The translations under genes and the position numbers were made by a program. Under the pieces are notes generated by a model. That model was not told the DNA's origin and ran no database searches. It saw only the letters and a list, made by a program, of their open reading frames with translations. Below are positions 55,644 through 64,000 of a stretch of 64,000 nt of DNA, piece after piece; position 1 is the stretch's first letter, and each line of letters opens with the position of its first letter. The DNA is from Microbacterium sp. RURRCA19A (GTDB taxonomy: Bacteria; Actinomycetota; Actinomycetes; Actinomycetales; Microbacteriaceae), in contig NZ_FTNQ01000003.1 in assembly GCF_900156455.1 (NCBI RefSeq), forward strand, positions 62,001 to 126,000. Direction: 5' to 3'.

Positions 55644-56627
55644 ATGACCCGCGACCACTCCGACCTGCTGCCGCAGGACCTCACGCTCGGCTGGGCCGAC
55701 CTGCAGGGACAGCACCGATTCGCCCGACGCTCCGGCGCAGCCACCGACCCTCTCCGATTGCAGGCGTTCGTGGACGGCATGGGCCTGAGGGTGCGAGAGG
55801 GTGACATCGCTCCCCTGCGTATCCAAGCCGTGCGCTTCAACTGGTGCCTCATCGTGCACGCGGTTTCGGGCCCCTTCCTGGTCGACTGGGCGCGCGACCG
55901 AGTGAACGCCCGTAATCGCGGTGTCTTCCTGTTCGTCAACCGGGGCGCGATCGAGATCACCGGGCCGGGTGCCCGGTGGAGCGCCGACGGCGGAGGGCTG
56001 CACATCATCTTCCCCACGACCGATCCGATCCGCGTCCGCGCCGACGCCGACGTCGAGCTGATCTTCTTCTCGTTCGACATGTCCGAGATCGAACCCGTGC
56101 TGCTCTCCGCCGAGACGGTGGGCGACGTGGCCCCCACATCGGCCGTCTTCCGCGCCGCGTACGCCTACCTCCACGCCGCGGCGTTCGAGACCCCGGACGC
56201 GCACGACGACGAGGATGCCGGCATCCTGAGGTCGCTCACCCGCGATATCGCACGCTCCCTGGTCTTGGCGGCGACCAGCACTCTCCCCGGAGCGGGGCTC
56301 GTCTCGGCCGCGCAGGCGAGGATCGGACAGGAGTACCGCGATCCCCGCTTCTCCCCCACGCTCCTCGCGCAGCACCTGTCCGTGTCGCGCAGCACGCTGG
56401 AAAGGGCCTTCCGTGCCCGCGGGCTCCGTGTCGCGAAGGAGATCCGACGTCATCGCACGCGGCACGCGATGGCGCTGCTGGCGAGCAGTCCCGACCTCGG
56501 TCTGGACCTCGTCGCCGCGGCGAGCGGGTTCGGATCCCGCTCCGCGCTGCGCCGCGCCTTCGAAGACGTCTACGGCGCTCCCGCCGAGCGCGCACGGCCA
56601 GCGGGTGCTCGCGCGGCGATCGCCTAG
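55644..56627 (+). CDS. AraC-family regulator, second tandem paralogue
   Basis: A 327-residue regulator with the same layout as its upstream neighbour: GVFLFVNRGAIEITGPGARW, VELIFFSFDMSEIEPVLLSA, AGILRSLTRDIARSLVLA and the HTH FSPTLLAQHLSVSRSTLERA, SGFGSRSALRRAFEDVYG. It lacks the long N-terminal extension. ATG 55644 has GAAGACGG upstream; an in-frame GTG at 55551 is possible. The 3' end overlaps the convergent binding-protein gene by four bases. Confidence 0.87.
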   Translation: MTRDHSDLLPQDLTLGWADLQGQHRFARRSGAATDPLRLQAFVDGMGLRVREGDIAPLRIQAVRFNWCLIVHAVSGPFLVDWARDRVNARNRGVFLFVNRGAIEITGPGARWSADGGGLHIIFPTTDPIRVRADADVELIFFSFDMSEIEPVLLSAETVGDVAPTSAVFRAAYAYLHAAAFETPDAHDDEDAGILRSLTRDIARSLVLAATSTLPGAGLVSAAQARIGQEYRDPRFSPTLLAQHLSVSRSTLERAFRARGLRVAKEIRRHRTRHAMALLASSPDLGLDLVAAASGFGSRSALRRAFEDVYGAPAERARPAGARAAIA

Positions 56628-57715
56628 AGATCCTCGGGCCGGAGCCAGCCCCCGTCCAGGAACACCGCACGCACTTCGTCGCGCGTGACCGTCGCCGGCG
56701 CCGACGAGGGAGTCGGCACCGGCACACCTCCGGCGAGAGCCTCGGCCACCGCGTCCGCGATCGCGACGGCCCACGAGCGCGTGTCGACGAAGACGGTCGC
56801 CGCGACGATCCCGTCGCGCAGAGCCCGCACGACCGCGGCATCGCCGCCCGACGCGATCACGCGCGGCGCCGGTCGTGCGTCCTTCTCCGGAATAGTGGAT
56901 GCCGGGGGGCTCGGTGACGCCGTCGGCTCCGCGTCGGGCGTGGTCGACGCCGCCACCACACCCCGGCTCACCGCATCCCCGAGCGCCACGATCATCCGGG
57001 GAGCGTCGTCGCCGGCCGTGTCGAGCAGGTCGCGCGCGGACTCCTCCGCGGCATCCTCGACGTGCTCGACCGAGTCCGCCACCGCGGCGTCGTCGAGATC
57101 CGCGCCCGCGACGATCCGCAAGGACCGGGATGCCACCGCCGACGCCAGCACCTCGATCGCCGCGGCGTGACGTGCGGCGGCATCCGGATCGTCGGCCGCG
57201 CCCGCCAGAAGCGCGACGGTGGTGGCCTCGGTCGACGTTGCATCCGGAAGCGCCGCGAGCAGGGCACGCGCCTGCGCGCGTCCGACGGCCGCGGGGTCCA
57301 CGGCGACCAGGGCGTCCTCGGCATCGAGGCCCCGGCCGGCCGGGATCAGCGGCACCCGGGCCTCGTCGGCCGCGGCGACCGCATCGCCGAGACCGTCACC
57401 CGGGAGCGGCACGAGGACGACGGCATCCTCGCTCTTGGTGAGCATGTTGCGCACCTGCGCCGCCTGCGTACGGTCGTCGCCCGCGGCGAACTGCAGGTCG
57501 ACGCGGTACCCCCGTGATCGCAGCTCGTGGTCGAGCGCCGTGCCGAGTCGCTCCCACGCGAGGTCGTCGGAGGTCGGGAGACTCACCCCCACGACCCCCT
57601 CGCCGTCGCTGGTTCCCATCGTGCGCGCCGTCGTCGCCGTGCAGCCGGCCAGCGCCAGCGTCGCGAGCATCGCGACGCCGCGACGGACGGAAAGGCAGAG
57701 GGTCACCCGTTCCAT
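56624..57715 (-). CDS. ChvE-like sugar-binding lipoprotein, divergent paralogue
   Basis: A 363-residue lipoprotein with lipobox LALAGCTAT (Cys about 24). GVVGVSLPTSDDLAWERLGT and LRSRGYRVDLQFAAGDDRTQ align with [20 protein letters not shown] and [20 protein letters not shown] of the ChvE-type protein at 60696-61814. The rest is more Ala/Asp-rich and diverged, including a Pro/Ser-rich insertion (TTPDAEPTASPSPPAS). It follows mmsB after a terminator in the same direction. It may be a second specificity subunit, a sensor, or a decaying copy; no permease of its own is present. Confidence 0.8.
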   Translation of the reverse strand: MERVTLCLSVRRGVAMLATLALAGCTATTARTMGTSDGEGVVGVSLPTSDDLAWERLGTALDHELRSRGYRVDLQFAAGDDRTQAAQVRNMLTKSEDAVVLVPLPGDGLGDAVAAADEARVPLIPAGRGLDAEDALVAVDPAAVGRAQARALLAALPDATSTEATTVALLAGAADDPDAAARHAAAIEVLASAVASRSLRIVAGADLDDAAVADSVEHVEDAAEESARDLLDTAGDDAPRMIVALGDAVSRGVVAASTTPDAEPTASPSPPASTIPEKDARPAPRVIASGGDAAVVRALRDGIVAATVFVDTRSWAVAIADAVAEALAGGVPVPTPSSAPATVTRDEVRAVFLDGGWLRPEDL

Positions 57716-57731
57716 CCTGCCCCAGACACGA

Positions 57732-57766
57732 CGGACGCCCCGCCGCGCGAGGCGACGGGGCGTCCG
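57732..57766 (-). terminator. terminator hairpin of the sugar importer operon
   Basis: CGGACGCCCCG (57732-57742) pairs with CGGGGCGTCCG (57756-57766), 11 bp around a 13-base loop that can pair a little further. It lies just after the mmsB stop and just upstream of the paralogous binding-protein gene. Confidence 0.75.
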
Positions 57767-57779
57767 AGAGGAGCGGGGA

Positions 57780-59028
57780 TCAACCGCGCGTGCGGTTCTT
57801 GTTCCACACGTCGAAGGCCACGGCCAGCAGCAGCACGAGCCCCTTGATGAACTGCTGCACGTCGGTCGAGATGCCCATGAGCGACATGCCGTTGTTGAGC
57901 ACACCCATGACCAGACCACCGGCGATCGCACCGACCACCCGGCCGACACCGCCCTGGACGGCCGCGCCACCGATGAACGAGGCGGCGATGGCATCCAGTT
58001 CGAACAGGTTTCCGGCACCGGGACCGGCGGAGTTCAGGCGACCCGTGAAGACGATGCCCGCGAGGGCCGCGAGCACGCCCATGTTCACGAAGAGCAGGAA
58101 GTCGACGCGGCGGGTGTTGATGCCCGACAGCTTCGCGGCCGTGCGGTTTCCACCGATCGCGTAGATGTGGCGACCGAAGACGCTCCGGCTCATGACCGTG
58201 GAGTATCCGATGATGAGGATCGCCAGGACGACGAGCACGATGGGCGTGCCGCGCGAGCCGGGGGCGACACCCAGGAGGTAGGTCAGGTAGGCGATGAGCG
58301 CGCCGCCGCCGATGACCTTGACCAGGAACGCCGCCATCGGCTCGTTCTGCAGCTCCAGCGCCGCACGCTTGGCACGCTGACGCACCTGCGAGAAGACGAA
58401 CAGGACGAGGGTCAGCGCGCCCAGGGCGACCGTGATCCACTCCGCGGGCGACGTGGCCGCCGGGAACAGCTCAGGGAAGAGGTAGCCGCCGCCGAGCTGG
58501 CGGTACTCCGTGGGGAACGGCGTGATCTGCGTGTTGCCGAGCGTCATCTGGGTGAGACCGCGGAACAGCAGCATGCCCGCCAGCGTCACGATGAACGCCG
58601 GGATCCCGACGTACGCCACCCAGAAGCCCTGCCACATGCCGACCACCGCGCCGAGCACGAGCGAGAGCAGGATGCCGAGCCACCAGGGCAGGCCCCACTG
58701 CACGATGAGCACGCCCGAGACGGCGCCCACGAAGGCGGCGACCGAACCGACGGACAGGTCGATGTGCCCGGCGATGATGATCATCACCATGCCGATCGCG
58801 AGGATCAGGATGTAGCTGTTCTGGACGATGATGTTCGACACGTTGCCCGCGGTGAGCAGTCGTCCACCGGTGAGGGCCTGGAACAGCAGCACGATCACGA
58901 TCAGCGCGATGAAGATGCCGATCTCGCGCAGACGCGAGGTGAAGAACTGCACGATGCCGCCGGCTCCCCCGGCGCCGCCGCCGACGGGGCCCTTCGGCGT
59001 CGCCGGACCGGTCTCGGTCGCGGTGTTG

Positions 59029-59042
<14 letters not shown>
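57780..59042 (-). CDS. mmsB: multiple-sugar ABC transporter permease (MmsB/GguB-like)
   Basis: A 420-residue BPD_transp_2 permease of the ribose/xylose/multiple-sugar importer class, with about ten helices: [83 protein letters not shown] and [22 protein letters not shown] Gly/Ala-rich cytoplasmic start precedes the first helix. It overlaps the mmsA end by 14 bases and is the last gene of chvE-mmsA-mmsB. Confidence 0.93.
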
Positions 59043-60573
<1,531 letters not shown>

Positions 60574-60695
60574 GAGGTCCTCCTTGCAGGACCGGCTTGT
60601 GCGCCGGTGGGGATGTGGGAACAGGGGCCTCCGCCGCGACCGGTGTGCGGTCGCGGCGGAGGCGGTGCGGGAGGACCGGAGCCCTCCCGCGGGGA

Positions 60696-61814
60696 TCACT
60701 TGAGGTCGTCGGCGGTGTAGTAGCCGCTGTCGACGAGGACCTTCTCGTAGTTGTCCTTCGTGACGATCGTCGACTCGAGCAGGTACGAGGGAACGACCTT
60801 CTCGCCGTTGTCGTAGGTCTCGGTGTCGTTGACCTGGGGCTCGGTGCCCTTGCGGATGTCGTCGACCATGGTCACGGCCTGCTTGGCGAGCTCGCGCGTG
60901 TCCTTGAAGATCGTCGAGTACTGCTCGCCGGCGATGATCGACTTGATCGAGCCGACCTCGGCGTCCTGACCGGTGATGACCGGCAGGGCGTCGGCCGAGT
61001 AGCCGCCGGAGGTCAGGGCCGAGATGATGCCGATCGACAGACCGTCGTAGGGCGAGAGCACACCCTGCAGCTTGGTGCCGCCGATGACGGTGAGGATGTT
61101 CTCCATGCGCTTCTGCGCCGTCTCGGGCAGCCAGCGGAGGATGGCCGCCTGGCCGAACTCGGTCTGGCCGGAGGGGACGACGAGCGTGCCCTTGTCGAGG
61201 TACGGCTGCAGGGTGTCGATGGCACCCTTCCAGAAGAACGTGGCGTTGTTGTCGTCCGGGCTCCCGGCGAACAGCTCGATGTTGAAGGGACCGGCGGCGC
61301 CGGTGTCCTTGCCCGACGCGTCGAGGACACCGAGACCGGTGAGCAGCGACGTGGCCTGCTGCACGCCGACCTTGTAGTTGTCGAAGGTCGTGTAGTAGTC
61401 GACGTTCTTCGTGCCGTTGATGAGGCGGTCGTACGCGATGACCGGGATCTTCGCGTCGGCGGCCTGCTGCAGCACGTCGGTGAGGGTGGTGCCGTCGATC
61501 GAGGCGATGATCAGGGCCTTGGCGCCCGAGGTGATCATGTTCTCGATCTGCGAGACCTGCGTGGGGATGTCGTCGTTGGCGTACTGCAGGTCGACCTGGT
61601 AGCCGAGCTCCTCGAGCTGCGACTTGACGTTGTTGCCGTCGGCGATCCACCGCTCCGACTGCTGCGTCGGCATCGCCACGCCGATGATGCCACCGGCCTC
61701 CGCGGCGTCGCCGCCGCCGCTGCCGGTGCGGTCGCCCGCGCAGCCCGCGAGACCGATGCCGAGCGCCAGAACGCCCGCTCCCGCGACCGCCTTGAGCATG
61801 CTGTGCTTCTTCAC
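60696..61814 (-). CDS. chvE: multiple-sugar-binding lipoprotein (ChvE-like)
   Basis: A 372-residue precursor; GTG 61814 with GAAGGGAACC upstream. Lipobox [10 protein letters not shown], then [68 protein letters not shown] and [16 protein letters not shown], all standard for ChvE/xylose-type binding proteins. In related systems the ligands are xylose, galactose, glucose or arabinose. It is first in the operon, under the promoter and LacI operator at 62011-62066. Confidence 0.93.
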   Translation of the reverse strand: MKKHSMLKAVAGAGVLALGIGLAGCAGDRTGSGGGDAAEAGGIIGVAMPTQQSERWIADGNNVKSQLEELGYQVDLQYANDDIPTQVSQIENMITSGAKALIIASIDGTTLTDVLQQAADAKIPVIAYDRLINGTKNVDYYTTFDNYKVGVQQATSLLTGLGVLDASGKDTGAAGPFNIELFAGSPDDNNATFFWKGAIDTLQPYLDKGTLVVPSGQTEFGQAAILRWLPETAQKRMENILTVIGGTKLQGVLSPYDGLSIGIISALTSGGYSADALPVITGQDAEVGSIKSIIAGEQYSTIFKDTRELAKQAVTMVDDIRKGTEPQVNDTETYDNGEKVVPSYLLESTIVTKDNYEKVLVDSGYYTADDLK

Positions 61815-62010
61815 TCTGGTTCCCTTCGTTGGGTTGGATGTCACGGTCTCTCCGCACGGAGCCCACCGCTTCAGCGCGGACGGCACGCCGGCACGCGTCC
61901 GGCGGGGCGAAACGAGGCCGGTCGGCGGCGCGGGTTACGCGTCGTTCGAAACGTCTTCGTCTCGACGGAGTCGCTCCGCAGCGAGTCCCGTCGGCGTGGT
62001 GTGGCGGTGA

Positions 62011-62066
62011 TGTGACCGTTCACATTGTGTGTGTGATGCTACCCCGCACATCGCTCCCGCTGTCAA
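62011..62066 (-). promoter_or_regulatory. sugar-importer promoter with LacI-type operator
   Basis: In leftward reading: TTGACA (-35, 62061-62066), a 19-bp spacer and TAGCAT (-10, 62036-62041), then the near-palindrome TGTGAACGGTCACA (62011-62024) about where transcription starts. An operator there would block initiation. It matches the palindrome upstream of the lacI-type gene (63178-63189). About 200 bases of untranslated leader follow, in which nothing else was recognised. Confidence 0.7.
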
Positions 62067-62110
62067 GTGCCTGTGCGTTCGGCGACCAGCCGTTGCCAAA
62101 CCGTGACGTC

Positions 62111-63145
62111 TCAGCGGCTGGGCGGCGCGGTCGACGAGCGGACGATCAGCCGCAGGTGATCGGGCTCGGGCATCGCCTGCCCGTCGTGCGAAACACCCAG
62201 ATCAGTGAGCAGATCCCAGACCGCGCGCTGTCCGATGCCGGCGAAGTCCTGGCGCACGGTCGTCAACGGGGGCCACAGGTGCGCCGCCTCCGGGACGTCG
62301 TCGAATCCGACGACCGACACGTCCTCGGGGACCGATCTGCCGATCGCTCGGACCGCGTGCATGAAGCCCAACGCCATGTGGTCGTTCCCGGCGAAGACCG
62401 CCGTGGCATCCTCGGTCCGCAGCAGCTCGAGGCCCGCCTCGTAGCCGAACTGCGCCGTCCAGTCCCCCAGCACCGGGGGGCGCGGGGCGAGGTCCTGCGC
62501 GTCCATCTCGGCGAGATAGCCCCGCATGCGGTGGTCGGCCTCGATCCAGTCCCGGGGGCCGGCGATGTGCAGGATCCGGGTGTGTCCGAGCTCGACGAGA
62601 TGTCGCACGGCGGCGCGGGCCCCGGAGATCTGGTCGTTGAACGTCGCCGTCGGCGTGGACGGGCCGGTGGACGACACGATGCGCACCGGCACCGGAAGCT
62701 GCATCTCGTCGAGGATCGGGACGACACGCGTCTGGGGCGCGACGGCGATGAGGCCCTCGATCGACTGCTGCATGAGGTGATCGATCGAGGCGCGGACGTC
62801 GTCGGGCGCACTCGTGCCGAGGTTGGTGACCGTCAGACGGTAGCCCGCCCGACGCGCCGCGGACTCCACCGCCAGCACCATCGCGGAGGTTCCGTGGGTC
62901 GTGGCGCGCGGCCCCAGCACACCGATGAGGCGGGTCCGACTCGTCGCGAGCGCGCGCGCCGCCTGATTGGGCACGAACTTCAGTTCGGCGATCGCCTCGC
63001 GGACGCGGGCGGCCGTCTCCGGACGCAGTTGAGGGCTGTTGTTGATCACGCGCGACACGGTCTGATACGAGACCCCGGCGAGCCGTGCCACGTCGCGGAT
63101 GCTCGGCGCCCTGGCCGCGGCATCCGGGATGTCGGTCTCGCTCAT
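62111..63145 (-). CDS. LacI-family repressor of the sugar importer
   Basis: A 344-residue regulator. The HTH and hinge (about 15-70) read SIRDVARLAGVSYQTVSRVI, SPQLRPETAARVREAI, PNQAARALATSRTRLIGVL. The sugar-binding core has HLVELGHTRILHIAGPRDWI, AVFAGNDHMALGFMHA and VSVVGFDDVPEA. It lies immediately upstream of the sugar importer, in the same direction. Near-identical palindromes precede it and the importer, so it likely represses both and is released by the imported sugar. Confidence 0.93.
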   Translation of the reverse strand: MSETDIPDAAARAPSIRDVARLAGVSYQTVSRVINNSPQLRPETAARVREAIAELKFVPNQAARALATSRTRLIGVLGPRATTHGTSAMVLAVESAARRAGYRLTVTNLGTSAPDDVRASIDHLMQQSIEGLIAVAPQTRVVPILDEMQLPVPVRIVSSTGPSTPTATFNDQISGARAAVRHLVELGHTRILHIAGPRDWIEADHRMRGYLAEMDAQDLAPRPPVLGDWTAQFGYEAGLELLRTEDATAVFAGNDHMALGFMHAVRAIGRSVPEDVSVVGFDDVPEAAHLWPPLTTVRQDFAGIGQRAVWDLLTDLGVSHDGQAMPEPDHLRLIVRSSTAPPSR

Positions 63146-63177
63146 CGATCTCGCTTCTTCGCGTCGCCGGTCGCGTC

Positions 63178-63189
63178 GTGACCGGTCAC
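63178..63189. promoter_or_regulatory. LacI-type operator upstream of the repressor gene
   Basis: GTGACCGGTCAC, a perfect 12-base palindrome 33 bp upstream of the repressor start. It differs from the importer operator core only in the centre, supporting autoregulation. Confidence 0.65.
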
Positions 63190-63233
63190 ACGAGGATAGC
63201 CGACAGGCGCCCGCGGTCGCGGCGCACGTCGAT

Positions 63234-64000
63234 TCAGGATGCCAGGAGGGCGCGGTAGAAGCCGATCCCCCGCAGCCACACCTCGACGCGGATCCGCTCG
63301 TCGGGCGCGTGCAGCGCGTCGCGCTCGGCCCGCGTGAGATGGAACGGGGTGAAGCGGTACACGTGCTCCGTGAGCCCGGTGTAGAAGCGGCTGTCGCTCG
63401 CGCCGAGCTGCAGGTAGGGCAGCGGGATCACCTCGTCGCCGAGCGTCTCGCGCACCGCCGCGGCGAGCCGCCGCCAGGCCGTCCCCTGCCACGGAGACAC
63501 CGGGGACGGGTCGCTGCCGTGCCGCAGTTCGATGTCGATGCGCGGGTCGGCGACGGCGCGCCGCAGGTGGATCGCGGCATCCGAGATCGTCTCGCCCGTG
63601 AGCAGCCGGACGTTCACCGTCGCGCGCGCCGTGGTCGCGAGGACGTTGTCGCCCGCCGAGCCCTCGAGCCGCGTGACGACCGCGGTCGTGCGCACCAGCG
63701 CGTTGGTCTCGGGTCCGAGAAGTGCGAACGCCGCGGTCAGCACCGGCGCGGTCAGCGCCGTCCGGCGGAACACCGTGCGCACCGGTTCCGGCGCGTGGGC
63801 GGCCGCGCTCGCGAGCATCGCGCGCACCGGCGCGACGAGTCGGCGCGGGAACGGATGCCGACGCACCCGGTCGATCGCGCGCGCCAGGCGGGCCGTGGCG
63901 GGGAACGACGGCGGCGTCGACGCATGCCCACCCGCCTCGCGGGCGATGAGCTCGAAGGTCGCGCTGCCGCGCTCGGCGACGCCGATCATCGCGGTCGGAG
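63234..64000 (-). CDS. M20-family metallopeptidase, 5' end beyond window
   Basis: The visible C-terminal part, about 255 codons, belongs to an M20 peptidase (CPG2/carboxypeptidase PM20D1-like). It starts inside the catalytic domain (VAERGSATFELIAREAGGHAS), contains the dimerisation-domain region (NVLATTARATVNVRLLTGET), and ends with GASDSRFYTGLTEHVYRFTP and a helical tail (DERIRVEVWLRGIGFYRALL). The late metal-binding His side (HVYRFTPF, with the downstream LHAPDERI) is present. The two N-terminal metal motifs lie outside the window. Peptide or N-acyl amino acid substrates are usual for the family. Confidence 0.88.
   Translation of the reverse strand, partial: PTAMIGVAERGSATFELIAREAGGHASTPPSFPATARLARAIDRVRRHPFPRRLVAPVRAMLASAAAHAPEPVRTVFRRTALTAPVLTAAFALLGPETNALVRTTAVVTRLEGSAGDNVLATTARATVNVRLLTGETISDAAIHLRRAVADPRIDIELRHGSDPSPVSPWQGTAWRRLAAAVRETLGDEVIPLPYLQLGASDSRFYTGLTEHVYRFTPFHLTRAERDALHAPDERIRVEVWLRGIGFYRALLAS

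Overview
The window is a high-G+C actinobacterial chromosome segment, most like a Microbacteriaceae genome such as Microbacterium. This rests on the gene content and order, the frequent GTG starts, leaderless promoters and 4-bp start/stop overlaps; no database was searched. It holds about 55 genes, almost all with recognisable families.

Left part (1-21197). This is a conserved actinobacterial housekeeping block read mostly leftward: rsmI, metG, tatD, rsmA, ispE, an ABC-F ATPase, glmU and prs, with pmt diverging from rsmI. A tRNA-Gln lies one base upstream of the glmU start codon. Accessory genes are wedged into the block: a MarR/membrane-protein pair, an OpuC/ProU-type glycine-betaine/choline ABC operon, a DUF427 gene, a Stealth-type sugar-phosphate transferase, a metallophosphoesterase, a sugar/H+ symporter and a COG3910-like ATPase.

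Genomic island (about 21200-25750). Base composition becomes visibly more A+T-rich. It carries a wrecked serine recombinase, an unrecognised ORF and a compact set of defence-like genes. Three genes read leftward in one row: a winged-helix protein with a disordered linker, a winged-helix/HEPN protein with an intact Rx4H motif, and a DUF4393/Abi-alpha-like protein. A small membrane-anchored coiled-coil protein is transcribed divergently from its own leaderless promoter. This is the best candidate here for an undescribed, probably anti-phage, system.

Centre (25750-41363). A thioredoxin-fold YyaL-like protein that appears to start at CTG, and an aldo/keto reductase, precede a MocR-type regulator. 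That regulator diverges from an eight-gene-scale catabolic operon: a beta-ureidopropionase-like nitrilase, a dihydropyrimidinase/hydantoinase, an LLM flavin oxidoreductase, and an NMT1/THI5-type ABC importer with two permeases, one ATPase and a lipoprotein. The operon ends at a strong hairpin. An LCP ligase, a membrane protein, a TipA-like MerR regulator and a GH3 lipoprotein follow.

Right part (41614-64000). This holds an HrpA helicase with a palindromic insert in its reading frame, a GAP-family exporter, an amidohydrolase/MFS pair, and a MarR regulator with an EamA exporter sharing a clear operator. Next come a LiaF/LiaS/LiaR-like trio (DUF4097 protein, sensor kinase, LuxR regulator), two tandem paralogous AraC regulators, a paralogous sugar-binding lipoprotein, and a ChvE-MmsA-MmsB sugar importer under a LacI regulator whose operators can be read upstream of both units. 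A truncated M20 peptidase closes the window.

Four long hairpins, with arms of about 21-27 bases and loops of 13-14 bases, plus a related inverted repeat inside hrpA, look like a scattered palindromic element family. No CRISPR array, rRNA or replication origin was seen. No stretch above 300 bases is without a gene.
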